From assembly GCA_020853775.1 (NCBI GenBank), contig JADYYH010000107.1:1-50031 (forward strand): a DNA stretch of 50,031 bases. The letters run 5' to 3'. The stretch is from Nitrospira sp. Lineage in GTDB: Bacteria; Nitrospirota; Nitrospiria; Nitrospirales; Nitrospiraceae. Position numbers and translations under genes: made by a program. Shown here in pieces: positions 1 to 8,428 of the stretch; the first letter of the stretch is position 1, and every line of letters starts with the position of its first letter. A model generated the notes under the pieces. That model saw only the letters and a program-made list of their open reading frames with translations. It searched no databases and was not told where the DNA came from.

Positions 1-349
1 ATGAAACACCTCGATAGAAAACGGCGACTCCGTTTCTGCGACTTCTCCACTCCGGACTATGATGCCGCAGCTATTGGAATCCCTGTGTCGGAGCTCAGCA
101 CCGTCATTCATGCCCAATGGGAAGATGGGACCGTGATCACAGGGGGTCGAGGTATTTCGCGCGATCTGGCAGGCTGTCGGCCTGAGGCTGCTCACCCAAA
201 TTAGCCGGCTACCTGTACTCGATCCGCTTGTGAGAACAGCTTATGCCTGGTTTGCGAAAAACCGACTCTGGCTCACCGGCCGCAAGGTCTGCACTTTAAA
301 TCAGTGCCGAAACGAATCTGTCGCGAACGCGACGCATCCGCCCACCTAA
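1..349 (+). pseudogene. DCC/DUF393-family protein, 5'-truncated by window edge and frameshifted
   Basis: Frame 1 from position 1 reads a DCC/DUF393-type middle section (RRLRFCDFSTPDYDAA, then a Val-Ile-His-Ala-Gln-Trp-Glu-Asp-Gly strand) and closes at 204. At the G5 run 142-146 the family-like sequence jumps to frame 2: VEVFRAIWQAVGL, then a region ending AYAWFAKNRLWLTGRK, with the stop at 347-349. Removing one G restores a single reading frame. The Cys-x-x-Cys N-terminus expected of this thiol-oxidoreductase-like family lies left of the window. Family assignment is from remembered motif shape. The shift is either a real homopolymer mutation or a sequencing error. Confidence 0.6.
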
Positions 350-734
350 CTGCACCACAGGGGACGGCGATGTCTCCACCGAGTGACCCTCGACCGGCGT
401 ACCCCCTCGTACTCCCGGTCATGCACACACCACAACCTGTGCCGTACTCCCGCACGCACTTCGTGTACGTCGCCGAGTGACGTCAGACAGCTCCGACACT
501 CCGCGCAATCCTCTTGATTTCATGAGGCAAGAATTGTCTGACAGAATGCGGCTCACCCCCTTTGTTCATGCACGCGACCTGGGCATTCGCCCAGCAGAAC
601 AGCCACGCTCGACTACGTACAGACATATAGGAAATAGGTGGTACCATTGTCCAGAACGTCGCCAGGGTGAATCTACGATTTGAGATCGTCTCACCTAGTG
701 AACCTCGCTCGATCCACCATTCATTCAGAGCGTC
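350..734. other. Intergenic stretch, no supported gene
   Basis: These 385 bases follow the broken DCC gene. A 68-codon plus-strand frame (477-683) exists but has no clear ribosome site, no recognisable domain and a composition (many Arg, Pro and Ser) typical of chance frames. No strong promoter or terminator hairpin was seen. Confidence 0.4.
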
Positions 735-1196
735 ATGACCTTACGCCTCGGCATCGCGTTATTCCTCATCATCGCCAGCTTGCTGGTCCTGGTGGGCTAC
801 GTGGGAGGCATCTCTTATTCGGACCTCATGCCGCGCACATTTTCTATCAAAGAATCGCCGGTCGAACCCCAGCAGAAGCCGGCTGGTCTGGTAATCAACC
901 TCCCACCCATCATCGCTCCTGTCGACGACGGTGAGCGGTTTTACTATGTTCAAGCAAACCTCGCCGTGGATATCGACCGTCCGGCAACCGGGACAGTGAT
1001 TAGAGATCGCCACGACACCATCGATCGATACATTATGGAGATGCTTCACAGTTATCCGATTCAAGACTTGCGAGCTCCCGGCCACTCCGTCACGTTGCGA
1101 AACGACCTCAAACGCACGGTCAACAAACTCCTCCCTAAAGGACAGGTCCGCAACGTTTACATCACCAGTTGGCTCATCACTCCGATCGGCTACTAA
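735..1196 (+). CDS. FliL-like membrane-anchored protein
   Basis: The 153-residue product has one N-terminal membrane segment (about residues 5-25, LGIALFLIIASLLVLVGYVG), then a linker and a domain with the FliL outline: NLPPIIAPVDDGERFYYVQANLAVDI, a helical part, and the closing GQVRNVYITSWLI strand. FliL proteins sit at the flagellar basal body and are anchored in the inner membrane. No flagellar gene is nearby, so this may be a FliL-domain relative with another job. The ribosome site before the ATG is weak (AGAG). The membrane topology is clear; the family call is moderate. Confidence 0.6.
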   Translation: MTLRLGIALFLIIASLLVLVGYVGGISYSDLMPRTFSIKESPVEPQQKPAGLVINLPPIIAPVDDGERFYYVQANLAVDIDRPATGTVIRDRHDTIDRYIMEMLHSYPIQDLRAPGHSVTLRNDLKRTVNKLLPKGQVRNVYITSWLITPIGY

Positions 1197-1469
1197 CCGC
1201 ACTGGGCAAACAATTCGCTCTCCTGAGATATCGCCGTCACCTGCCGTCCCCCCCTCGCAGTTCCCCAGAGCCAGTCAGGGATTTTCCTAGCTTAACAACG
1301 TCCTCCGGTTCCGGTACGTGATGTCCAGGCAATGTGCGCGAGAGGAACGTCCCCGATGTGCAGGGCGAGCGCCTTCAGCACAGCATCAACAAAGGGGGTG
1401 GACGCGGATTGATCGAGTGCAGGAAAGGGCGCGGGTCACCATGCCGACAGGATTCAGAAAGGCCGGATC

Positions 1470-1796
1470 ATGAGCATGGAGGAAAACAAAATTGAAACGA
1501 TCCGAAATTATCTATTGGACGCACTGCCCTGCTACGATGTGCGGGATGGCTCCCGCACACATGTCGATTGCACGCTAACCGTCTTTCACGGGATGGAGAT
1601 AATTTGCACCATTCAGATTCCTACGGCCTTACTGGATGACGACCACCCTTCCGTCGTTGAATTAGAACGTGCGTTGAAGCAGAATAATGTCGCCGCCTGG
1701 GTCTTGTCTGATCCCGTGGTCTATCTCCACCAGAACACCTTAGACCTCAGACCTCTCAACCCAGTAAGGGACTGGCCAACTCGTCTACCAGTGTAG
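1470..1796 (+). CDS. Hypothetical protein, 108 aa
   Basis: This is a soluble, acidic 108-residue protein with no signal peptide or membrane segment. It begins MSMEENKIETIRNYLLDALP and contains an alternating strand region (THVDCTLTVFHGMEIICTI) followed by a helix (SVVELERALKQNN). AAAGG lies upstream of the ATG, with a second in-frame ATG two codons on. I do not recognise the family. The even amino-acid composition and clear secondary-structure pattern make it a likely real gene. Confidence 0.55.
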   Translation: MSMEENKIETIRNYLLDALPCYDVRDGSRTHVDCTLTVFHGMEIICTIQIPTALLDDDHPSVVELERALKQNNVAAWVLSDPVVYLHQNTLDLRPLNPVRDWPTRLPV

Positions 1797-1959
1797 TCAC
1801 GCTCCGTACACAAGACCATGCCCAGCAAGCTGTATGACTCCGGCACGTCGTCGGCCAATGGTCCACGTATACGAAGGGCGACAGACATGCACGCGCACAG
1901 AAAGCCCAGAGCGTGCGCCTGCATCCGAGCGGAAAGAATGGATGACCGCCGCAGCAGGC

Positions 1960-2151
1960 TTACACGCTTCGGAAAGAGCTGACGATAGAACGAACACTGG
2001 GAAGCAGGAGAAACGACAACACACCGCCAACCGTGAGAACCAGCAAGAACAGGACAAGGGAGAGACTAAGCTTAATCAATGCACGGACGATGTAGAACAA
2101 GAAGACCACGCCAACCAGGAGGGCGATGAGAGAGGATATGTCCATATGCAT
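1960..2151 (-). CDS. Small hydrophobic membrane protein, 63 aa
   Basis: The frame encodes two consecutive hydrophobic stretches (about residues 5-22 and 27-50, SLSLVLFLLVLTVGGVLSFL) followed by a Ser/Arg/Val-rich tail. Two starts are possible, at residues 1 and 3 (Met-His-Met). No strong ribosome site is visible. The reverse strand carries only low-complexity frames across the same bases. It may be a small inner-membrane protein of unknown role. Confidence 0.4.
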   Translation of the reverse strand: MHMDISSLIALLVGVVFLFYIVRALIKLSLSLVLFLLVLTVGGVLSFLLLPSVRSIVSSFRSV

Positions 2152-2553
2152 GAAAAATAAATCTACGCGCTTGGTGGGCCTAGTTCAAGAGCAGCCGATT
2201 CAAAGACCATTCAGACGAGGGCTCAGCTATGGAGCGCACCGCGGTCACTCAGGCAAGGAAGCAGGGCTGTGCGGCGTGAAATTGGTCGAAACCGCTGTTC
2301 GAAAGCAGACTACGGAGACCATGCCTCATTTCGCGAAACAACAGGATTTACTGAGGCATTGGCTAGCGAATTACGATACATCCGACCATAAGAATAGATA
2401 TGGGCAGATGTCCACTTAATCGATACAGAGGCCGTTCAAGCCCTCCTCGATCGCCATTGGCTATTCTCCTTTCGGACAATAACTGTGTCGCAGCTAGAGC
2501 TATCGTTAACAAGTGAAATATCTTCCTGAGAATGGACCATGAGCCTGGCTGAT
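2152..2553. other. Intergenic stretch, nothing recognisable
   Basis: About 400 bases lie between the small membrane protein and the 3' end of the glycosyltransferase. Frames on both strands are short or overlap the glycosyltransferase antisense. No clear terminator, tRNA or repeat was found. Confidence 0.4.
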
Positions 2554-3441
2554 TCAGCCCGATCGCATCAATCGAGACAGACAACGCCATGCTGCTTTCA
2601 CACTCTTCCCTTCGCCGAGACTCAACCTCAGCCCTTGCAGCAAAACAGATCGCCCTTCGCAGCGCTGCCCGCGTTTGAGCAAATACTTTCCCTGGTCGGC
2701 CAAGTAGAACGCCATTTCTCGTTGGAGATAGAGTCGTTTCGCAGGGTCCTCGCCGAAACGCGCCATGAGTTTGTTGATGAGGAGTGGACGATGACCCAGC
2801 GCAATATCTGCCGGTTTCGTTTCGCGATTGCGGTGATAGGTCAAGGGTTCGGCAATGCCGACGATGGTCGTGGTCGCAGCGAGCCTGGTCCACAGTTCAT
2901 GATCGTCCATTCCGGCGGAATTGAACTGCTCATCGAATCCGCCCACCGCTTCGAGCACCGCCTTGCGGATGAGCGTCGCCGACGGTGTCGGCACAAAACC
3001 TTGGACGAACAATCGGGCAAACTCTTGCTGCGGCTGAGAGGCTGGTCCGATTTCGTTCATGGAACGCCCCGCACGATCGATATGCGCCACGTCCGTGACC
3101 ACCATGCCGACTGCTGGTTGCTGCTCAAGAACCGCCACTTGCTTCGCCAGCTTTTCAGGCTCCCACAAGTCGTCATGATCCATGAGCGCGATATAGCGGC
3201 CGCGCGAAGCGGTGATGCCGCGATTTCTGGCCTGGGCCACGCCGCCGTTGGGTTGCAGGATGTAGCGAACCCGTTCACCGAAGGCGGATACCAGTTCCCC
3301 AGATCCATCCGTCGAACCATCGTCGATGACAACGATCTCATAGTCGCGATAAGTTTGCGCCAAGACGCTCTGGACGGTGTCTCTGATAACATCCCGCGCA
3401 TTGTAGAGCGGAATCACGACGCTGACGATCGGCTCAGCCAT
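2554..3441 (-). CDS. Family 2 glycosyltransferase
   Basis: The 295-residue protein starts with the GT-A nucleotide-sugar fold: VSVVIPLYNARDVIRDTVQS, then YEIVVIDDGSTDGS, the NGGVAQARNRGI loop and the metal-binding DHDDLWEPEKL (a DxD-type motif near residue 90). These features define family GT2, which transfers a sugar from an activated donor to polysaccharide, lipid or protein acceptors at the inner face of the membrane. It lies 3 bp downstream of a methyltransferase gene on the same strand, so both are probably one transcript for surface-glycan work. Donor and acceptor cannot be told from sequence. Confidence 0.9.
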   Translation of the reverse strand: MAEPIVSVVIPLYNARDVIRDTVQSVLAQTYRDYEIVVIDDGSTDGSGELVSAFGERVRYILQPNGGVAQARNRGITASRGRYIALMDHDDLWEPEKLAKQVAVLEQQPAVGMVVTDVAHIDRAGRSMNEIGPASQPQQEFARLFVQGFVPTPSATLIRKAVLEAVGGFDEQFNSAGMDDHELWTRLAATTTIVGIAEPLTYHRNRETKPADIALGHRPLLINKLMARFGEDPAKRLYLQREMAFYLADQGKYLLKRGQRCEGRSVLLQGLRLSLGEGKSVKAAWRCLSRLMRSG

Positions 3442-3444
3442 TCG

Positions 3445-4008
3445 TTACGGTTTGACCGCCTCCAAAATGACCGTCATTTCCTCGCACACATTCCAGAAAT
3501 ATCGCCGGCAACGTTTCTGAAAATAAGCCGGCAAATACTTGAACGGCTTCCGCATCATGAACTCGATCGACAGGGTGCGAAAATTGGTGTTGAGCCCATA
3601 ATAATTGGGCGACTTGAAGTACTCGAAACTTTCTTCCGTCATGAACCGGACATGGGTGGGATCGATAAAGGCTTTGCGCGATGTGAAGTAGGGCGTCTTG
3701 ATATAGACCCGCGCGCCAGGCGCGCAGACTCGATAGAGATCCACCATAAACGTGATTAAGTCGCGCATATGCTCTATGGAATGAATCGAGTAGGCGGCGG
3801 CAACACTGTTGTCATGGAAGGGAAGCCCGCGCTCGAAATCGCAGACGACGTCGACGCCCGGCAACACCCGCTGATCGACTCCCACCGTGCCCAACTGCTT
3901 GAGTGACCCGCAACCGATATCCAGCACGATCCCCGCGCGAAGCGCCTCGGTCACTTCAGGAGGAACGGGTCGATCAAACCAGAACCGCTCAGTGGAGCCG
4001 GCCGTCAT
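3445..4008 (-). CDS. SAM-dependent methyltransferase (class I, type 11-like)
   Basis: The 187-residue protein has a SAM-binding motif I (IVLDIGCGSLKQLG, about residues 27-40), an acidic motif II (VDVVCDFERG) and the post-motif SIHSIEHM typical of type-11 methyltransferases. It is short for the fold but complete. Its stop lies 3 bp before the glycosyltransferase start, which suggests co-transcription and a substrate in the same glycan or lipid pathway. No good ribosome site precedes the ATG. Confidence 0.8.
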   Translation of the reverse strand: MTAGSTERFWFDRPVPPEVTEALRAGIVLDIGCGSLKQLGTVGVDQRVLPGVDVVCDFERGLPFHDNSVAAAYSIHSIEHMRDLITFMVDLYRVCAPGARVYIKTPYFTSRKAFIDPTHVRFMTEESFEYFKSPNYYGLNTNFRTLSIEFMMRKPFKYLPAYFQKRCRRYFWNVCEEMTVILEAVKP

Positions 4009-4086
4009 CTAAATGACGACCACGTGGCACAGGGCAGAATAGACATGGCTACCACGATAGAGGGAGTAGGTCGAATGAGCTGTGTA

Positions 4087-4173
4087 TGGTGCCGAAGCCG
4101 GGAGTTGAACCCGGATACCCTTACGGGCGCTGGTACCTGAAACCAGTGCGTCTGCCAGTTCCGCCACTTCGGC
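4087..4173 (-). tRNA. tRNA-Leu (anticodon CAG)
   Basis: On the minus strand the 7-bp acceptor stem GCCGAAG pairs with CTTCGGC. The anticodon arm CTGGT-TTCAGGT-ACCAG gives anticodon CAG, followed by the long class II variable arm and a GTTCAACTC T-loop. The 3' CCA is encoded at 4087-4089. The molecule is 87 nt long. Confidence 0.95.
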
Positions 4174-4190
4174 CTAAGGAATAGAGGGGG

Positions 4191-4219
4191 ATTATCGCTG
4201 ATCGTTCCCAACCCGTCAA
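4191..4219 (-). promoter_or_regulatory. Sigma-70-type promoter of tRNA-Leu
   Basis: The minus strand carries TTGACG (4219-4214), a 17-bp spacer and GATAAT (4196-4191), placed 18 bp upstream of the mature tRNA 5' end at 4173. Each box has five of six consensus bases. Confidence 0.65.
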
Positions 4220-4262
4220 GGTGAGCGAGGGGAAAATCTGCAAGGGCCAGGTCCTGCGAGAG

Positions 4263-5738
4263 TCACACGAGACGAGAGAGGCCGTCGTCAAGACTCCAGG
4301 CACCCTGCGGGGTCACTTCCCGTAGATCGCCGCTGAGCACAATGCGTTCGCGCACCAGTCCCGCCGCAGCCAGGAGAAAGGGGCTCGGAATACGAGGAGC
4401 TTCTTGCGCGATCAGCACATCGAACCGCACCTTTTGAAACAACGGATCCGCCGCCACTCGCGCCGCCGTGGTGATGATCACCCGCCGGTTCTGCACAAAC
4501 GCCTGCCGGTTCGTATTTTCTTCCGCCGCCAGGAGCTCACGGATCTTTTTCGTGCCCCCGAGATGAATGACGTCTTCTTTCAGTTCGGCAAATTCCGGCT
4601 TGAGCTCCTTTGGAACCGTCGCTTCGGGAATCAGCTCCTCGATCCGCTTCTTGGCGATATCGACCTCTTGGCGAAGTCCTGCGCTATACCGCTCGTAAAT
4701 CACTTTGTATTCGCGAAGGGATTCGACATTTTTTCCCATGGCCTGCATGGACAGGCGCTTCCAAATCGGCAGCTGTTCATACTGCGCCAGCGTGGCGTCG
4801 ATGTCTTTGATCTTCGCCTGGTAGTCGCTCAATTGCGTCACCAAGCGCCATTCCAGAAGGCGTACCTCATCCAAATCTTTCTGCTTTTGAGCCTTGTAGG
4901 CAAGGATCGGGGTGAGTTCCCGAAACCGGTCGTACTTCTTGCGCAACGCCGCCTTGTCTGACCGCGACTTGGCATAGAACTGATGCATCTGCGCCTCAAA
5001 TCCCAGATCAGGAAGGGGAATGCCTGCGCTTTCTTTGCTGGTCGCCAGTTCGTACCGACTCAGCCAACTCTTGAAGGTGAGTCCGGCTGCCTTCATGGCC
5101 CGCGCGGCCACCAGGGTGATCAGATCGGCGTTCTGATGATCCGGGGTGACGAGGAGAATACGCTTATTGGCTCGAATCAGCTCCACAACCAATGTCGCCA
5201 CTTTTTGCCGGCGCGCGGTCTCATCCTCCTGCCAGAGGGGCGTCAATACAGAGGTCGGGGTCACGGCTGCGAGCGTGGCGCGGTCCCCGGATTGGCCGGC
5301 GTCGATAATGGGAAGCAGACGTTCCGCCGGACCCAGCGTATACGAAGCGCCCGCCTTACTCATTTCGGCCAATCGATGACTGATCGTCAGAGCCAATCCG
5401 CTGGAGTCCGGCACCAGCGTGGCATGCGGAACCACCTCGCCGATCGCATCGAACACCTGAAGCACCAGACGCTCGCCCTCCTGGAACAAGACGATGCCTT
5501 CCGTCGGTTCCGTCTCCTCGCCCAGCAACAGGCTGGCAGCAAGATCGGCACCGATCCGTACCTCGGGCGGAAGGAAAAATTCATACAGATGCAGGTTCCC
5601 GATTGTCTGGAGCAACCGCCCGCGTACGAGCGCGACGGCTTGATCGCGCCCCTGGTCCGCGCTGTGCGCGGCGTCACGTTCGAGCGTCGCAGCCAGTTGA
5701 TCGAGAAGGTCCGGCAATGTGCCGGGCATGGCGGTCAT
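4263..5738 (-). CDS. Degenerate superfamily 1 (DNA2/NAM7-like) helicase-related protein with coiled coil
   Basis: The start at 5738 (MTAMPGTL) is preferred over the upstream ATG at 5792 because AGGAG lies about 10 bases before it. The 491-residue product resembles the RecA-like core of DNA2/NAM7 helicases: RILLVTPDHQNADLI follows the place where the ATP loop should be, and FDVLIAQEAPR with VLSGDLREVTP mirrors Walker B and motif III. No Walker A (GxGKT) is present, and the usual DE of Walker B is QE. A long charged helical stretch (about residues 230-390) looks like a coiled coil. It is probably an inactive or structural relative; its role is unknown. Confidence 0.55.
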   Translation of the reverse strand: MTAMPGTLPDLLDQLAATLERDAAHSADQGRDQAVALVRGRLLQTIGNLHLYEFFLPPEVRIGADLAASLLLGEETEPTEGIVLFQEGERLVLQVFDAIGEVVPHATLVPDSSGLALTISHRLAEMSKAGASYTLGPAERLLPIIDAGQSGDRATLAAVTPTSVLTPLWQEDETARRQKVATLVVELIRANKRILLVTPDHQNADLITLVAARAMKAAGLTFKSWLSRYELATSKESAGIPLPDLGFEAQMHQFYAKSRSDKAALRKKYDRFRELTPILAYKAQKQKDLDEVRLLEWRLVTQLSDYQAKIKDIDATLAQYEQLPIWKRLSMQAMGKNVESLREYKVIYERYSAGLRQEVDIAKKRIEELIPEATVPKELKPEFAELKEDVIHLGGTKKIRELLAAEENTNRQAFVQNRRVIITTAARVAADPLFQKVRFDVLIAQEAPRIPSPFLLAAAGLVRERIVLSGDLREVTPQGAWSLDDGLSRLV

Positions 5739-5965
5739 GATGGGTCTTGCTCCTGCATTTCGTTGGGGCGCATTCGTGACAGGCCGGCCCATGAAACAGG
5801 GAGCGTATCTTAAAGAGTCGGGAAAGACCCTGTCCAGCAGCGATCAGACATTCCGGTGTTCCAAACCTTGAAAATCCAGCGAGGGAACGGTCATCCGTTG
5901 CGCACAGCCGTATGCTTCCCCGTCCCGGGCCGCGAAGAAAACCCCGCTCGACCGGTCCGGATCAA

Positions 5966-5994
5966 TTGACTTTTGCACAGCCCGCCAGTATGCT
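5966..5994 (+). promoter_or_regulatory. Sigma-70-type promoter of rplI
   Basis: TTGACT (5966-5971), a 17-bp spacer and TATGCT (5989-5994) stand about 30 bp before the rplI ATG. The predicted transcript starts near 6001 and carries the GAAGGAG ribosome site. Confidence 0.65.
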
Positions 5995-6024
5995 TTTTCC
6001 CTTTCCAACAGAAGGAGTTGCAGT

Positions 6025-6510
6025 ATGAAGGTGATTCTCCAGGAAACACTCGAGGGCGTGGGCGACCTCGGCGATCTGTTAGACGTCTCCAACGGGTTTG
6101 CCCGGAACTATTTGTTGCCTCGCAAGAAGGCCGTTGAGGCGAACAGCCGGAATATCAAAGAATTCGAACATGCCAAGCGCGCGGCCGCTGAAAAGGCCAA
6201 GAAGGAAAAGCAAGATATCGAAGCGCATGGCAAGAAGATCTCAGCCGTGTCGATCACCATTGCCGCGCAGGTCGGCAAGGATGACAAGATGTTCGGATCT
6301 GTGACCGCCAAGGATATTGCGGAAGGTTTGGCCGAACAGGGATTCACCGTCGACCGTCGCAAGATCCAATTGGCTCAGCCGATTAAGGAACTGGGCACCT
6401 TCGCCATCGCGATCAAGTTGCCGCGCGAAGTGACCGCGACGATTGCGGTGCACGTGGTGAAGAAACAGGAAGAGACGGAAGCAGCCGAAGAAGCCGCTCC
6501 CACGGCCTAG
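6025..6510 (+). CDS. rplI: 50S ribosomal protein L9
   Basis: The 161-residue protein opens with the L9 signature MKVILQETLEGVGDLGDLLDV and NGFARNYLLPR, followed by the long charged connecting helix (about 45-75) and the C-terminal RNA-binding domain (FGSVTAKDIAEGL). L9 binds 23S rRNA at the L1-stalk base. The tail is acidic and Ala-rich. GAAGGAG precedes the ATG. The usual partners rpsF and rpsR are absent here; instead glyA follows after 54 bp, so rplI probably heads a glyA-nrdR transcript. Confidence 0.97.
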   Translation: MKVILQETLEGVGDLGDLLDVSNGFARNYLLPRKKAVEANSRNIKEFEHAKRAAAEKAKKEKQDIEAHGKKISAVSITIAAQVGKDDKMFGSVTAKDIAEGLAEQGFTVDRRKIQLAQPIKELGTFAIAIKLPREVTATIAVHVVKKQEETEAAEEAAPTA

Positions 6511-6564
6511 CTTGAGCGATCATGCGTGATCGCCGCTGAACCAGAGGCCACGCCCGGAGGAAGC

Positions 6565-7842
6565 ATGCAGGATTTGATCGGTTCGTTGGACGCGTTGAAA
6601 TCGACCGACCCTCAGACGTATGACGCCATCGTCGCCGAAGAGCAGCGGCAGCGCGAGAAGTTGCTGCTGATCGCCTCGGAGAATTTTGCCAGTCCCGCCG
6701 TCCTGGCCGCCCAGGGCAGCGTGATGACCAATAAATACGCCGAAGGGTATCCCGGCAAACGCTATTATGGCGGCTGCCAGCATGTCGATACGGTCGAAAG
6801 CCTCGCGATCGACCGTGCCAAACAAATCTTCGGCGCCGAACATGTCAACGTGCAGCCGCACTCGGGATCGCAGGCGAATATGGCGGCCTACCTCGCGGTA
6901 CTCAAACCCGGAGACACGATCCTCGGACTCGATTTAGCCCAGGGCGGACACCTCACACACGGCAGCAAGGTGAACTTTTCCGGCATCATTTTCCGGGCCT
7001 TTTCGTATGGTGTCGATCGCCAGACGGAAACCATCGACTACGCGGCGGTCCGCAAGATCGCCGAAGAATGCCGCCCGCGCATGTTGGTCGTCGGGGCCAG
7101 CGCCTACGCCCGGACTCTGGACTTCCCGAAGTTCCAAGACATCGCCAAGTCGGTCGGGGCGTATCTGTTGGTTGATATCGCCCACATCGCCGGTTTGATT
7201 GCCGCCGGGTTGCATCCCAATCCCGTTCCCTACGCCGACTTTGTCACGACGACGACCCATAAAACGCTGCGAGGCCCTCGCGGCGGCGTGACCATGTGCA
7301 AGGCCGAACATGCGAAAGCCGTCGATAAGATCATTTTCCCGGGCCTGCAAGGCGGCCCGCTCATGCATGTGATTGCCGCCAAAGCCGTCGCATTCAAGGA
7401 AGCGATGTCTCCGGCGTTCAAGCGTTATCAGCAGCAAGTGCTCGCCAATGCCCGCACGCTGGCGCAAGGGTTGGTCGATCGTGGCTACAAGATCGTGTCG
7501 GGAGGGACGGATACGCACTTGATGTTGGTGAATCTGACCAACAAGGGCATCACGGGCAAAGAAGCCGACGCCGCGCTGGACGCCGCCGGAATCATCGTCA
7601 ACAAAAACGCCATCCCCTACGACGAAAAGCCACCGGCCGTAGCAAGCGGCATCCGGATCGGCAGCCCCATTGTATCCACGCGCGGCATGCGCGAAGCGGA
7701 GATGCGCGAAATTGTGGCGTTGATCGATCGCGTGCTGCAGCATCCCCAGGACCAACAAGTACAGGCCGAGGTACGGGCGCAAGCCAAAACGTTGTGCAAC
7801 CGTTTCCCGATCTTTCATGCCTACGATTCGTCTCCCGCTTAG
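6565..7842 (+). CDS. glyA: Serine hydroxymethyltransferase
   Basis: The start at 6565 (MQDLIGSLD) follows a GGAGG site and is preferred to the in-frame GTG at 6526. The 425-residue enzyme carries the whole SHMT pattern: [13 protein letters not shown] near the N-terminus, [16 protein letters not shown], and the PLP-lysine motif [14 protein letters not shown]. It interconverts serine and glycine with tetrahydrofolate as the one-carbon carrier, in the cytoplasm. It lies between rplI and nrdR, 15 bp from the latter. Confidence 0.97.
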   Translation: MQDLIGSLDALKSTDPQTYDAIVAEEQRQREKLLLIASENFASPAVLAAQGSVMTNKYAEGYPGKRYYGGCQHVDTVESLAIDRAKQIFGAEHVNVQPHSGSQANMAAYLAVLKPGDTILGLDLAQGGHLTHGSKVNFSGIIFRAFSYGVDRQTETIDYAAVRKIAEECRPRMLVVGASAYARTLDFPKFQDIAKSVGAYLLVDIAHIAGLIAAGLHPNPVPYADFVTTTTHKTLRGPRGGVTMCKAEHAKAVDKIIFPGLQGGPLMHVIAAKAVAFKEAMSPAFKRYQQQVLANARTLAQGLVDRGYKIVSGGTDTHLMLVNLTNKGITGKEADAALDAAGIIVNKNAIPYDEKPPAVASGIRIGSPIVSTRGMREAEMREIVALIDRVLQHPQDQQVQAEVRAQAKTLCNRFPIFHAYDSSPA

Positions 7843-7857
7843 GCAGGACGGCCGCCT

Positions 7858-8322
7858 GTGAAATGTCCTTTCTGCGACGATGTCGAAGACAAAGTCGTTG
7901 ATTCACGGATGGCCAAAGAAGGCGAGGTCATCCGCCGGCGGCGTGAATGTCTCTCGTGCAAACGCCGTTACACCACCTACGAACGTGTCGAAGAAACCAT
8001 GCCCGCCGTGGTCAAAAAAGACGGGCGCCGGGAACCATTCGATCGAAGCAAGATCGTGTCCGGGCTTAAAAAGGCCTGCGAGAAGCGACCGATCAGCACC
8101 GCGACCATCGAAACCGTCACCGACCGCATTGAAAAACGCATCCAGGACATGGGCGAAACCGAGATCGTCAGCACCGCCGTCGGCGAAGAAGTCATGAAAG
8201 AGCTGTCTCAACTCGATCAGGTGGCCTACGTTCGATTCGCCTCGGTGTATCGCGAGTTTAAAGACATCGATCAGTTCATGGATGAAATCAAATCCCTGGC
8301 CCAGCAGCGCCGGGAGCGTTAG
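7858..8322 (+). CDS. nrdR: Transcriptional repressor NrdR
   Basis: The 154-residue protein starts at GTG with [16 protein letters not shown] and the second Cys pair [13 protein letters not shown], forming the zinc ribbon, followed by the ATP-cone ([16 protein letters not shown]). NrdR senses ATP/dATP and represses ribonucleotide reductase genes. The length matches the family. It is 15 bp after glyA, a common arrangement. Confidence 0.96.
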   Translation: MKCPFCDDVEDKVVDSRMAKEGEVIRRRRECLSCKRRYTTYERVEETMPAVVKKDGRREPFDRSKIVSGLKKACEKRPISTATIETVTDRIEKRIQDMGETEIVSTAVGEEVMKELSQLDQVAYVRFASVYREFKDIDQFMDEIKSLAQQRRER

Positions 8323-8428
8323 GCCCTCCCCTTCTCCTCGCTGTTCCGGATCAGAGTTCGCGTTGATAGACCAGGCAGGATGGACGGCAACAGAGGAGAA
8401 CCGCCGTCCTTCGGAACGTCTGACTGAT

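Noticed and set aside
477-683. 68-codon plus-strand frame
   Set aside because: No ribosome site, no domain, and biased composition; not supported as a gene.
2539-3759. 406-codon plus-strand frame
   Set aside because: It lies wholly antisense to the glycosyltransferase and methyltransferase genes, which have clear domains.
4005-4211. Short minus-strand frame over the tRNA-Leu
   Set aside because: It is the tRNA sequence read as protein; the cloverleaf is convincing.
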